Positions 53,164-63,825 of a DNA stretch of 64,000 bases are shown in pieces. Under the pieces are notes generated by a model that ran no database searches, was not told where the DNA came from, and saw only the letters and a program-made list of their open reading frames with translations. Each line of letters begins with the position of its first letter. Position 1 is the first letter of the stretch. The DNA comes from Bacillus sp. ISL-7. Its GTDB lineage: Bacteria > Bacillota > Bacilli > Bacillales_B > DSM-18226. The DNA lies in assembly GCF_018613065.1 (NCBI RefSeq), contig NZ_JAGGQW010000046.1:1-64000 (forward strand), in the 5' to 3' direction. The position numbers and the translations under genes were made by a program.

Positions 53164-55443
53164 TCATTTACTTAAGGAATTTATTACTCTTACCTCATAC
53201 ACACCGCCTGCTGCCTTACCTTCGCCAGACTGAAATTTCACTTCAACCTGTTGCTTCCCTTCAGTTACTCTTAAAGGAATCTCATAATAAATATTAAAAA
53301 GACCGTCAGAATGATTTCCCTCAAGTTTTTGAATGGCAACCAGTTGTCCATCAATCACAATTTCAAAGTCGCGTTCATATTTTTTTCCATCTGCAAAAAG
53401 TGTCTTATCCCCGCCAAAATAAGTTACTTGTAAGTACATTTTCTTATCAGGCTCCACTAACATTTCATAACTGAAAAAGCCTTCCCCGCGACTATCACGC
53501 CACGATTTTTCCACCACATTAAAATAACCTGTTTGAGAGTTCTTGCTATTAACTCGGTGCTCTATCTCAGGCTGCTGTTCACCTGGTTGTACAACGTCAA
53601 CGGTGATAACTCTTAACTTTTCAAGCTCCTCTTTCTCTTTATCTACAAACGTTTTGTAGGCCTCTTCATCCATCAGATTCCAATATAATGTATAGCGCTG
53701 GTGATGCAAGTTGTAAAATGGAACGAGAGTAATTTTTTGATTGCCAGGCTGCCCGACTTTGTCTGTTTCAAATGTCAATGGAAAGCCTTCAATAGGTTTA
53801 ATCCATTGATTAAGGTCTACTTTGTCAGCTACAAAGCTAGCAACATCAATAAGTGGATAATTGTTTAATTTTAAATGATCTTCGAGAATATCACTTTCCG
53901 GAAAATTCTCCTTACCAAGTGCTCCTGCCAAAACAACAGGTCCATACATAAAGCCAACTTTTCTAAGATTATCTTTAGCTGTATAGGTATGGAGATCCAT
54001 GGGAAGGGTAAATTCTATTGTATCCCCTCTACTCCAGTTCCTGCCGATAGTTACATAACCATTTTCTGAAATCAAATTGGTTTTTACACCATTTACAAAA
54101 GCAGTTAGAGCTCCAGAAACCCAATATGGTACACGGATATGTACGTTGAAGAATTCAGCTGCTGCTTCTTCAAAGTATAATCGGACTTTATTAGACCTAG
54201 GAAAATCAGTTTCTTGCCTTAGCTTTATTTTCTTTTCATCCATGATTAATTCAGAAGCAATAAATAAATTAACAAACAAATCTTCCTGTTCTTGATAATA
54301 AATGTTTCTTGTATATCGGGCAGGATTCTCCATCCCAGTCCCCGTACAGCACCAGAAAGAATTATCCGGTGAACAGTAGATTTTAAAGTGCCCTGGCTGC
54401 GTCGAAACAAAATATGTTTTCATGCCTGAATCTGGATCCTGTGATGCTAGAATATGATTGTAGAGTGCTCTTTCATAGTAATCTATATATTCAGCCTTAT
54501 GATTCCATTGGAACAAATGCTCAGTCAGCTTCAGCATATTATATGTATTACAAGTCTCCGCCGTTGTGATACCTAATGTTTCTTTATTTACTGGTCCAAA
54601 ATGTTCTCCTATACTATTTCCGCCAATAATATAGGAACGGTTTTTCGTTACTTCATTCCAGAAGAAAACCGCCATATTCTTGTAATCCTCATTCCCAGTA
54701 ATCTCATATAGCTTAGCTGCCCCGATGACCTTCGGTATCTGTGTATTCGCATGTTTTCCCTCAAGTTCGTCGATCTCTTTAGAAAGAGGATCGAGTATAG
54801 CATGATGGCAAAATCTGATGGCCAGCTTCAAATAATCTTCATTATTTGTAATGGTATATAGATCGGCCATTGCTTCGTTCATTCCGCCATGTTCACAAAT
54901 CAGCATCCTTTGAAACTGCTCATCATTCAGATTGTCTGTTCCTTTTTTTGCCCAGTCAGAAAGCTTTGTGACAACCTCTAATGCTTTATTGTTTCCAGTA
55001 AGGGAATAGACTTCAATAAGACCTGCAAAAATTTTATGAATACTGTACCAAGGAACCCATCCGCCTGCTAGACTGAAATTTTCAACCTCGAAATTTCCTG
55101 TAAAAACCTTATCAAAATATGTACGAGGGAAGCCGCTGACATAGCCATCCTCATCGAAGCTTTGGACAAGAGCTAGTTCGTTAACAGCATATTCAATTTT
55201 ATTCAGTAATTCTTCATCTTTCGTAACCGTATACATAGCAGAAGCAGCTGAAAGCCAATGACCAATCGAATGTCCACTGATGGGAGTTGATTCCCACCCG
55301 CCGTACCGAACTTTCTTTGGTGTTTGCGAAACTGCTTCATAACATGGTGCAATAAGTCTATCAATATCTAAATAGATCAAATATTCTTTACCCTTTTCTT
55401 GCGATTCTTTAAAAATACCATCTAATAACGTAACGTTTTCCAT
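53164..55443 (-). CDS. GH127-family beta-L-arabinofuranosidase-like enzyme
   Basis: A 759-residue DUF1680/GH127 protein with an (alpha/alpha)6 barrel, then beta-sandwich domains. By alignment from memory with HypBA1, the zinc and catalytic residues are all present: Glu280 (acid/base position), Glu296 and Cys298 in AETCNTYN, and Cys365-Cys366 in FWCCTGTG (first one the nucleophile). No signal peptide, so it acts in the cytosol on imported oligosaccharides. It likely releases beta-L-arabinofuranose; GH127 and its relatives include other activities. The ATG follows AGAAGGAGGGG. Confidence 0.9.
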   Translation of the reverse strand: MENVTLLDGIFKESQEKGKEYLIYLDIDRLIAPCYEAVSQTPKKVRYGGWESTPISGHSIGHWLSAASAMYTVTKDEELLNKIEYAVNELALVQSFDEDGYVSGFPRTYFDKVFTGNFEVENFSLAGGWVPWYSIHKIFAGLIEVYSLTGNNKALEVVTKLSDWAKKGTDNLNDEQFQRMLICEHGGMNEAMADLYTITNNEDYLKLAIRFCHHAILDPLSKEIDELEGKHANTQIPKVIGAAKLYEITGNEDYKNMAVFFWNEVTKNRSYIIGGNSIGEHFGPVNKETLGITTAETCNTYNMLKLTEHLFQWNHKAEYIDYYERALYNHILASQDPDSGMKTYFVSTQPGHFKIYCSPDNSFWCCTGTGMENPARYTRNIYYQEQEDLFVNLFIASELIMDEKKIKLRQETDFPRSNKVRLYFEEAAAEFFNVHIRVPYWVSGALTAFVNGVKTNLISENGYVTIGRNWSRGDTIEFTLPMDLHTYTAKDNLRKVGFMYGPVVLAGALGKENFPESDILEDHLKLNNYPLIDVASFVADKVDLNQWIKPIEGFPLTFETDKVGQPGNQKITLVPFYNLHHQRYTLYWNLMDEEAYKTFVDKEKEELEKLRVITVDVVQPGEQQPEIEHRVNSKNSQTGYFNVVEKSWRDSRGEGFFSYEMLVEPDKKMYLQVTYFGGDKTLFADGKKYERDFEIVIDGQLVAIQKLEGNHSDGLFNIYYEIPLRVTEGKQQVEVKFQSGEGKAAGGVYEVRVINSLSK

Positions 55444-55535
55444 TACGTCCCCTCCTTCTGTTTAGATTTATATAGCTATCGATTTAATTGAATCGATAGC
55501 TAAACATACAGGATCTGGAATATACATTTCTTTGA

Positions 55536-56438
55536 TCATCCCTTTACAGACCCGATCATAACGCCCTTTTCAAAGTATTTTTGGATAAATGGATAAACAA
55601 TTAAAATTGGCAGAGTAGATACAATGATAACCCCGTACTTGATTTGATCTGCGTATTTTTGTGCGTAACCCCCGGATGCCCCTCCAGAACCTGCGCCTTC
55701 AGCAAATACTTGATTGGAAAGAAGAATGTCTCTTAAAACGATTTGCAGAGGTTGTAAACTATAGTCGCGAATGTAAATTAAACCTGTGAAGAAGTCGTTC
55801 CAGTGCCCTACCAAGTAATAGAGCCCTACAACTGATATAACCGCTTTTGAAAGTGGCAGCACCACTTTCCCAAAAAATTGAAAATGTGTGCAGCCATCCA
55901 TTTGTGCTGCCTCAAACAATTCTTTAGGTATAGAGCTTTCAAAAAATGTCCGTGTAATAATGAGGTTAAATACATTGACAGAAAAAGGAATGATGAAAAC
56001 CCACATATTATTTGTGAGATTTAAATCTTTCATTAATAGATAAGTTGGAATTAAACCTCCGTTAAAAAACATGGTAAAGACAAATACAAACATTAATAAT
56101 CGTCTTGCTTTAAACTCATGTCTTGATAGAACATAGGCTGCCGGCAAGGTAAGCAGTAAATTGATAAACGTACCTAAAAGTGTGTAAATAATAGTATTTT
56201 TGTAACCCATCCAAATTCTTGTATCTTTAAAAATTTCCGTATATCCGAATAGGCTGAACCCTTTTGGATACAGTAGAACTTTTCCAGTAGACACCAGAGT
56301 GGAGTCACTGACAGATGCAATAATGACAAAGTACAAAGGATAGGCAACAATTAAAAAGATAAACAGACAAAATACAAAAATAATAAAATCAAAAATTATA
56401 TCTGAAGTAGTTTTTCCTTTCCGATTAAAAAGCACCAT
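55536..56438 (-). CDS. Sugar ABC permease (CUT1, LplC/YtcP-like)
   Basis: A 300-residue inner-membrane permease with six helices and the coupling motif EAAQMDGCTHFQFFGKVVLPLSK. It contains the YtcP/LplC-type N-terminus FVIIASVSDSTLVSTGKVLLYP. ATG 56438 follows AGGAGGT; an upstream ATG at 56456 is too early. It pairs with the LplB-like permease next to it. Confidence 0.92.
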   Translation of the reverse strand: MVLFNRKGKTTSDIIFDFIIFVFCLFIFLIVAYPLYFVIIASVSDSTLVSTGKVLLYPKGFSLFGYTEIFKDTRIWMGYKNTIIYTLLGTFINLLLTLPAAYVLSRHEFKARRLLMFVFVFTMFFNGGLIPTYLLMKDLNLTNNMWVFIIPFSVNVFNLIITRTFFESSIPKELFEAAQMDGCTHFQFFGKVVLPLSKAVISVVGLYYLVGHWNDFFTGLIYIRDYSLQPLQIVLRDILLSNQVFAEGAGSGGASGGYAQKYADQIKYGVIIVSTLPILIVYPFIQKYFEKGVMIGSVKG

Positions 56439-56495
56439 GACTTTACCTCCTTGCATGGTTAAGATTCATCCTAGCAAAACCCTTATTTTATATAT

Positions 56496-57476
56496 TTACC
56501 ATAAACTAATATTTGAAAATCTCTTCGCAATAAAATTCATAGCTAGTAAGAAAATAAAATTGATGAGTGTATTAAATAAACCAATGGCAGCAGAGTAGCT
56601 AAATTGACTTGAAATAATACCGATCTTATATACATATGTGGCAATAACCTCAGAAACCGGAAGATTCAATGGGTTTTGCATTAAGAATATTTTTTCAAAT
56701 CCTGTATTTAAGATATTTCCCATACTAAGAATAAAGAGGATAATCATCGTAGGAACGATGGCTGGTAAATCAACATACCGAATCGTTTGCCATCTGCTTG
56801 CGCCATCGATTTTTGCAGAATCATATAATTGCGGATCTACGCTTGCCAGCGCCGCTAAATAAATGATGCTATTCCATCCGGCATGTTGCCATATATCAGA
56901 AAGAACATATACTGGGACAAAGGTTTTTTCGGAAGCCAATAGGTTGATGTCCCCGAGCCCTAGCAATTTCATGACATGGCCGACAATTCCTGTTTCTGGT
57001 GATAATAAGACATTTAACAAACCAACCATAACAACCATGGAGATAAAGTGTGGCAAGTAAACAGTTGTCTGTAACGTTTTCTTCCACCTCTTACCAAAAA
57101 CTTGATTGATAATCAGCGCCATAATAATCGGTGCCGGAAATCCTAGTATAATCGTTGTTAAACTGATGGTGACTGTATTGGTCATTAAATCTTTGAACAT
57201 ATAGTTAGTAACAAATTGTTCAAAATACTTGAGCCCAACCCATTCTCCCCCGGTAAGCCCCTTGGTAAAATCAAATTCTCGGAAAGCCAACTGGATGCCA
57301 TACATCGGTATGTAGTTAAAAATAAAAATAACAACAATAGCAGGCAAGATCATGAGCCACAATTGATAGTCACGTTTAAAGGTGTTTAATATTGTTGCTT
57401 TCTTTACTGTTTTGGCACCAGGTATACTTGATAAATTTCTGTTTAATTTATTAGTTTCCGTGTTTATAAAGGCCAC
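56496..57476 (-). CDS. Sugar ABC permease (CUT1, LplB-like)
   Basis: A 326-residue permease with six helices, typical RDYQLWLMILPAIVVIFIFNYIPMYGIQ N-terminal part and the coupling motif DSAKIDGASRWQTIRYVDLPAI. It starts at GTG after AAAGGAGG. Partner of the LplC-like protein. No ATPase gene is present in the operon, so a shared MsmX-type ATPase encoded elsewhere is expected. Confidence 0.92.
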   Translation of the reverse strand: MAFINTETNKLNRNLSSIPGAKTVKKATILNTFKRDYQLWLMILPAIVVIFIFNYIPMYGIQLAFREFDFTKGLTGGEWVGLKYFEQFVTNYMFKDLMTNTVTISLTTIILGFPAPIIMALIINQVFGKRWKKTLQTTVYLPHFISMVVMVGLLNVLLSPETGIVGHVMKLLGLGDINLLASEKTFVPVYVLSDIWQHAGWNSIIYLAALASVDPQLYDSAKIDGASRWQTIRYVDLPAIVPTMIILFILSMGNILNTGFEKIFLMQNPLNLPVSEVIATYVYKIGIISSQFSYSAAIGLFNTLINFIFLLAMNFIAKRFSNISLW

Positions 57477-57502
57477 AAAAAGTACCTCCTTTATTTTAAG
57501 AA

Positions 57503-57534
57503 GATGCTATACCACTTCAAGATGGTATAGCATC
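57503..57534 (-). other. Intercistronic hairpin after the binding-protein gene
   Basis: A perfect 12-bp stem, GATGCTATACCA (57503-57514) with TGGTATAGCATC (57523-57534), lies between the solute-binding protein and permease genes without a T tract on the minus strand. It probably stabilises the binding-protein mRNA. Confidence 0.6.
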
Positions 57535-57549
57535 CTCCAGAATGATATG

Positions 57550-59172
57550 TTATTTCTGATTTTTCTTGTAATCGTCATAATACTTTTGCTTAACCTTTAG
57601 GTTTTCAGGCAGGCCGGTTTTCTCGGCATTTTTCACATAGGCATTCCATTCTTTGTCAATGCCGCCTTTTGTGATCCACTGCGAGTATTTCGGCATCGCC
57701 AAATTCATAAGGTTTGTATCGTTTAAGCTTAATTTCGAATTGTCCTCTTTGCTGTATTTAATAAACATACCAGGGTAAACGTCTTTATCCTCATCTACAG
57801 CATTTAGTGCACCCATTAGCGGTTCGGTTTGCTTGCCAACCGATTGCATATCCGTACCAAGTTCAAGCTTTAAATCATCAGCAATATACATAGGTCCGTT
57901 ATCGGCCCAAGTAGAAGTCCATTTCCATGTGCCTGGGTCCATTTTCGCATCCGCCGGAGGCAATACCTTGTAGCTGCCGTCTCCGTTATCCGCGATATTG
58001 GTACCCATTGAACCAAACAGTACTTGCATACTGACTTTTGGATCGTACAATTCATTGATAAATTTCATGGCAGCTTCTTTGTTTTTACTTTGGGCTGACA
58101 ATGTAATCATATTGGCACCATAGTTTAGTGCATTGTAATCGTAGGTCCAGGATAATTTTGTAGTTGAGTCAGCTGACTGCTTTAATGGAGCCAACGTTGT
58201 ATATTGCGAAGCCAGTGTGTTTCCGAATCTGTCTGTTACTTCCCAGCCATACGTATAACCAACCTTTGCAACATCACCATTGCCTCGGGCAACAGATTGG
58301 TATTTTGTGTAATCCTGAGTAAATACTTCTTTGCTGATTAACCCGGCTTTATAGCACTTATTTAAGAATTTAATAAATTCTTTATAACGATCGTCTGTAA
58401 GGAAGTTTTTCACTTTCCCATCTTCAACAAAATAGCCTTGGCCGCTGCCTTCAGCTAAAGTAATCCCAGTGCTTCCCAAAAGAACTGTCGGATGGAAGAA
58501 ACCAAAGCCTCCTGTTCCAGTTGGAGCAAAGTCCATCGGAATTTCATCATTAGGATCGCCGTTGCCGTTAGCATCCTTTTCTTTAAAAGCTACTAAAACA
58601 TCATACAATTCATCCCAATTCGTCGGCGCTTTTAACCCTAGATTGTCTAACCATTTTTGGTTGATAAATTGTCTTGTTGCTGTCGCAGGCCAAAACCGTT
58701 GATATTTAGGCAGTCCGTAGATTTTTCCGTCAAGCTGTGTGGCAATTCCCTTTGTTTCCGGTTTTGCTTCAAACATCTTTTTTACATTTGGCAATTTGTT
58801 GTCAATATCGTCAGATAAATCTTCAAACAAACCTTGGTATTGTACCTGATCTGCATCTGTAATAGCGTTTGGTCCAATAATTAAATCTGGAACATCACCG
58901 CTGGCAAGCATTGCACCCTTTTTCTGATCCCAGTCCGCGGTAACCTCTTGCCATTTAATTGTTACGCCTGCACGTTTTTCTACTTCTTTTAACCATTCCA
59001 TTTTTGAAAGATCTTGTGTTAAGGGATGTTTTGTAATAAGGGCAGTTATTTGTGTCTTGCCGCCACTTGCCGCGTTTTCTTCGTTAGATGCCTTATCGTT
59101 AGAACAAGCAGCTAATATTGAGGCAGATAAAGATAGTGCCAGTAAACTCCTTAAAACCTTTTTCTTTTTCAT
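57550..59172 (-). CDS. Sugar ABC solute-binding lipoprotein (LplA/YtcQ-like)
   Basis: 540 residues. The lipoprotein signal peptide ends at AACSN (Cys23). The mature protein is a type 1 extracellular solute-binding protein of the large LplA/YtcQ type (about 500-540 residues), with DANGNGDPNDEIPM as a typical calcium-binding-like loop. First gene of the operon. The ATG follows TGGGGGA. It would bind oligosaccharides derived from arabinan or a related polymer. Confidence 0.9.
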   Translation of the reverse strand: MKKKKVLRSLLALSLSASILAACSNDKASNEENAASGGKTQITALITKHPLTQDLSKMEWLKEVEKRAGVTIKWQEVTADWDQKKGAMLASGDVPDLIIGPNAITDADQVQYQGLFEDLSDDIDNKLPNVKKMFEAKPETKGIATQLDGKIYGLPKYQRFWPATATRQFINQKWLDNLGLKAPTNWDELYDVLVAFKEKDANGNGDPNDEIPMDFAPTGTGGFGFFHPTVLLGSTGITLAEGSGQGYFVEDGKVKNFLTDDRYKEFIKFLNKCYKAGLISKEVFTQDYTKYQSVARGNGDVAKVGYTYGWEVTDRFGNTLASQYTTLAPLKQSADSTTKLSWTYDYNALNYGANMITLSAQSKNKEAAMKFINELYDPKVSMQVLFGSMGTNIADNGDGSYKVLPPADAKMDPGTWKWTSTWADNGPMYIADDLKLELGTDMQSVGKQTEPLMGALNAVDEDKDVYPGMFIKYSKEDNSKLSLNDTNLMNLAMPKYSQWITKGGIDKEWNAYVKNAEKTGLPENLKVKQKYYDDYKKNQK

Positions 59173-59275
59173 CTGATTTCCCCCATTTTTACAATTTTTG
59201 AAAAACCATTTCCTTCAGAAGAAAAACACACTCTTTCTCTGTTCACCCCTTTTAAGAAATGGAAGTATATGTAAC

Positions 59276-59377
59276 GTGAACGTACACAATAAGAAAAAGA
59301 TAACGTTCACGAGGTACAACGAGAGTAAGTTATTTATTTTTGATACAGGCCAAGTAATAAAGTTCGTGTACGTTAAC
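59276..59377. promoter_or_regulatory. Three near-palindromic operator-like boxes in the operon leader
   Basis: GTGAACGTACAC (59276-59287), GATAACGTTCAC (59299-59310) and GTGTACGTTAAC (59366-59377) share the form GTGWACGTWCAC. The first two centres are 23 bp apart and the third is 67 bp further. They lie 135-235 nt inside the transcript from the promoter at 59519-59547. Candidate sites for the operon LacI-type regulator, or for an AraR-like protein, whose sites also have a central ACGT. Confidence 0.55.
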
Positions 59378-59518
59378 GAAAAACAGGTGAAGTTCTTAAG
59401 TCAGATTGACTATTATCTAGAAGACCTTATCTAATTGGTAAATTGACAGGATTCTTGAGGTGTTAATTTAGTTAATAAAAATATTAATCTATTAACTAAA
59501 TGTTTTGAGGATATTTAA

Positions 59519-59547
59519 ATGATAACGCTTACTTATATTTTGGTCAA
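59519..59547 (-). promoter_or_regulatory. SigA promoter of the arabinan-type operon
   Basis: The minus strand reads TTGACC (59547-59542), a 17-bp spacer and TATCAT (59524-59519). It gives a leader of about 340 nt before the binding-protein gene. Confidence 0.65.
59520..59533. promoter_or_regulatory. cre site overlapping the operon -10
   Basis: TGATAACGCTTACT matches the cre consensus at 13 of 14 positions (A to T at position 4) and overlaps the -10 and spacer of the promoter, a textbook place for CcpA repression. Confidence 0.7.
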
Positions 59548-59686
59548 TTATTTTTTTATTTATTGATTAACAATAATATTAACCTTAAATAACAATCGAA
59601 AAGATTACTAAGGTTGTTGAGGTAAATAAAATGACAATCTCTCCATTTATCGGACCAGTTTTTTAACATCTTTCGATTCATCAGCT

Positions 59687-59726
59687 AAGAGGCCCTCCAT
59701 ATACGTCCTTAGATGGAGGGCCTCTT
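59687..59726. terminator. Hairpin after the intracellular GH43 gene
   Basis: AAGAGGCCCTCCAT (59687-59700) pairs perfectly with ATGGAGGGCCTCTT (59713-59726). The T tract is better on the plus strand than on the minus strand, where it should act, so efficiency is uncertain. Confidence 0.6.
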
Positions 59727-59739
59727 TATATTCGCTCCT

Positions 59740-61032
<1,293 letters not shown>

Positions 61033-63588
61033 ATGAGGAAATGTTTAATACGAAGTTTTTCACTTGTTTTGCTAATGCTTATCTTAATTATCCCAACAAC
61101 TGCACTTGGTACAGAAAATCCTATTAGTCCGCCAAGCGAAAATAATAATAAGCCACACCTTGACCATCAAGGTGAAACGCCTGATTTTCAAAATGTATCT
61201 GTTCACGACCCTTCTATTGTAAAAGATGGTGACACTTTTTACGTATTCGGCTCTCATATTGAAGCTGCTAAATCAACTGATTTAATCAATTGGCAAACAT
61301 TTACCAATGGCTATACAACGCCTGGTAATAAGATATACGGTGATTTATCTAAAAATTTAGCTGGTTCTTTTAAATGGGCCGGTGAAAATGATTCGGACAG
61401 CAAGGGCGGTTTTGCCGTTTGGGCTCCGGACGTGTTCTATAATAAAGACTATGTTAATGAGGATGGAACAAAGGGTGCCTATATGATTTATTATAGTGCA
61501 TCATCTACTTATATCCGTTCCGCTATTGGCTATGCTGTATCGCAAAATATTGAAGGTCCATATAAGTATGTGAATACTATCGTTTATTCTGGTTTTACTA
61601 GAGATGAAGCTTACGATGCAAATAGCACTGTAAATAAGAAATGGGATAATACTAATATTAAAAATCTTATTGATGAAGGTAAATTAGAAGGTCCAAGGTC
61701 TGGCTGGTTTAATGGTAATGGTTCTTTTAATAATAGTAACTTTCCCAATGCAATCGATTCTACTGTGTTTTATGACAAGGATGGCAAGTTGTGGATGACC
61801 TATGGTTCTTGGTCCGGAGGAATTTATGTACTTGAGATTGATAAGGCCACTGGTAATGCGATCTATCCTGGTAAAGACGGGAAAACATCTGACGGAAGAC
61901 TAATTGACCGTTATTTTGGAACCAAAATAGCCGGCGGTTATTATAAATCCGGCGAAGGCCCTTACGTTATCTATGATAAAAATACTGGCTACTATTATTT
62001 ATATGTGACGTATGGCTGGTTAGGCGCTGACGGCGGTTATAACATGAGACAGTTCCGCTCAACTAGCCCTGATGGTCCTTATGTAGATGCTGCAGGACAA
62101 AATGCTGTTCTTCCAGGCGATGTTCAAAATACTCCATACGGAAATAAGATCATGGGTAACTTCTTGTTCGAAAGAAAAGTAGGTGATCCTGGAACAGGAA
62201 TTGGAGTAGGTTATCTTTCCCCAGGACATAATTCAGTTTACTTGGATTCTAAGACTGGGCAGCAATTTTTAGTTTTCCATAGCCGCTTCCCACAAAAAGG
62301 TGAGTATCATGAAGTCCGCGTTCACCAAATGTTTATGAACAAAGATGGCTGGCCTGTGGTTGCTCCTTACCGCTATGCAGGTGAAACACTTGATAAGGTG
62401 AACAGACAAGACCTAATTGGTGAATATAAATTTATTAACCAAGGCAAAGAATATTCTGCAGCTATTCATAAATCAGTCTTCATTCGTTTAAATAAAGACA
62501 ATACGATTACTGGCGATGTGACTGGTACATGGGAAAAGGACAGCCAAAATCAAGTAATACTAGTAATAGATGGCATTACTTATAATGGGGTATTTGTCCG
62601 TCAATGGGATCCAACTTCAGAACGCTACGTGATGACATTTACTGCCTTATCAAATGAAGGTGTATCTGTTTGGGGAAGTAAATTGGCAGATAAAACCGAT
62701 GAAGAAGTCGTAGCAGCTGTTGTTAATGATTTGAAACTTGGTGATACAACAAAAGTCATTTCCAATTTGGCACTTCCTACTGAGGGAACTCGACATACAA
62801 CGATTTCATGGTCATCATCAGACGAATCAGTTGTTTCTAACACTGGAAAAATCAATCGCCCAGAAGCTGGTTCAGAAGCTTTGACTGCAACCCTCACTGC
62901 AACAATTACGAAAGGTATTGTCACAGCAACCAAAACCTTTGAAATTACTGTGTTACCATGGACAAACGCTGTGTTAACAGCATATTATGGATTTGAAAAT
63001 AATTTAAGTGACATTAATGAAAAATTTGCTGATGGTAATTTAACCGGAAATAGAATCGATAATACAGGCGGCAGCATTACTTATGCTGCAGGAAAAAATG
63101 GCCAAGCCGCCGTATTTAACGGAGCATCTGGTGTTCGCTTACCCGACGGGCTCATAAAAAGCAACAAGTATTCTGTATCTCTTTGGTTAAAACCTGAACA
63201 ATTAACTACTTACACTACCACTTTCTTTGGAGCGAAAGATTCTAATAACTGGGTAAGCCTTCTTCCGCAAGGACCGGCAGCCAATAACACCATGGTCTGG
63301 TCTGGCAGTGCAAGATGGTATGATGCTCCTATAGGTTCAACTATCCCTAAAAACCAATGGACACATTTAGCTTTCTCAGTTGATAATGGCACGATTAAAG
63401 TTTATGTAAATGGTGTTGAAAAGTATACAGGATCAGACTTCTCCAATATCTTTACGACTTCCGATGGCAAATTTAGCCTAGCTGTCAACTGGTGGGATAC
63501 TCCATATAAGGGCTTAATGGATGACTTACGGATTTATGAAGGTGCATTAACACCGTCACAAATTGCGGAATTAGCAAAGACAAACTAA
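61033..63588 (+). CDS. Secreted multidomain GH43 arabinanase
   Basis: 851 residues from ATG 61033, which follows GAGAGGAG. Signal peptide about 1-26 (MRKCLIRSF...TTALG). GH43 propeller about 45-450 with catalytic Asp in VHDPSIVKDG, Asp in NAIDSTVFYD and Glu in SGEGPYVIYD. Next a lipocalin-like/GH43 C-terminal domain (about 460-545), an Ig-like domain (about 555-645, ISWSSSDESVVSNTGKI) and a C-terminal LamG/concanavalin-type carbohydrate-binding domain (about 650-850, SVSLWLKPEQ, WTHLAFSVDNG, GLMDDLRIYEGAL). No sortase or SLH anchor is seen. It would degrade extracellular arabinan and feed the importer. Confidence 0.9.
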   Translation: MRKCLIRSFSLVLLMLILIIPTTALGTENPISPPSENNNKPHLDHQGETPDFQNVSVHDPSIVKDGDTFYVFGSHIEAAKSTDLINWQTFTNGYTTPGNKIYGDLSKNLAGSFKWAGENDSDSKGGFAVWAPDVFYNKDYVNEDGTKGAYMIYYSASSTYIRSAIGYAVSQNIEGPYKYVNTIVYSGFTRDEAYDANSTVNKKWDNTNIKNLIDEGKLEGPRSGWFNGNGSFNNSNFPNAIDSTVFYDKDGKLWMTYGSWSGGIYVLEIDKATGNAIYPGKDGKTSDGRLIDRYFGTKIAGGYYKSGEGPYVIYDKNTGYYYLYVTYGWLGADGGYNMRQFRSTSPDGPYVDAAGQNAVLPGDVQNTPYGNKIMGNFLFERKVGDPGTGIGVGYLSPGHNSVYLDSKTGQQFLVFHSRFPQKGEYHEVRVHQMFMNKDGWPVVAPYRYAGETLDKVNRQDLIGEYKFINQGKEYSAAIHKSVFIRLNKDNTITGDVTGTWEKDSQNQVILVIDGITYNGVFVRQWDPTSERYVMTFTALSNEGVSVWGSKLADKTDEEVVAAVVNDLKLGDTTKVISNLALPTEGTRHTTISWSSSDESVVSNTGKINRPEAGSEALTATLTATITKGIVTATKTFEITVLPWTNAVLTAYYGFENNLSDINEKFADGNLTGNRIDNTGGSITYAAGKNGQAAVFNGASGVRLPDGLIKSNKYSVSLWLKPEQLTTYTTTFFGAKDSNNWVSLLPQGPAANNTMVWSGSARWYDAPIGSTIPKNQWTHLAFSVDNGTIKVYVNGVEKYTGSDFSNIFTTSDGKFSLAVNWWDTPYKGLMDDLRIYEGALTPSQIAELAKTN

Positions 63589-63596
63589 TAAAATGA

Positions 63597-63630
63597 AAAA
63601 AATCGTATGGTTGATCCATACGATTTTTTT
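63597..63630 (+). terminator. Intrinsic terminator of the secreted arabinanase gene
   Basis: AAAAAATCGTATGG (63597-63610) pairs with CCATACGATTTTTT (63616-63629) around a 5-nt loop. Confidence 0.88.
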
Positions 63631-63684
63631 ATTTGTTGTTTGCTGAGAATTACGAGACCGGTTTCTTGCTCCAAATTGTTTAAG

Positions 63685-63763
63685 GGTAACGTAGATTATT
63701 TCTAAGTGACCGAATTTTCTGTTCCGGCCTATTTCGGTCACATAGATTTCTTCCTACGTTACC
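63685..63763. repeat. Nested inverted repeat (REP-like intergenic element)
   Basis: GGTAACGTAG (63685-63694) pairs with CTACGTTACC (63754-63763), enclosing GTGACCGAA (63706-63714) paired with TTCGGTCAC (63733-63741). A related AGTCACGTAGACCTCTTC follows near 63790. The tandem GTCAC.TAGA units resemble a dispersed intergenic repeat rather than a terminator. Confidence 0.5.
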
Positions 63764-63825
63764 GGTATTTTCGCTTTGGCCGCTTTCCAGTCACGTAGAC
63801 CTCTTCAGATTTTCCAGCGGTTTAA

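Noticed and set aside
59198..59434. 78-residue plus-strand open frame upstream of the sugar-binding protein gene
   Set aside because: It lies in the operon leader over the operator-like boxes, has no ribosome site and reads as low-complexity non-protein sequence.
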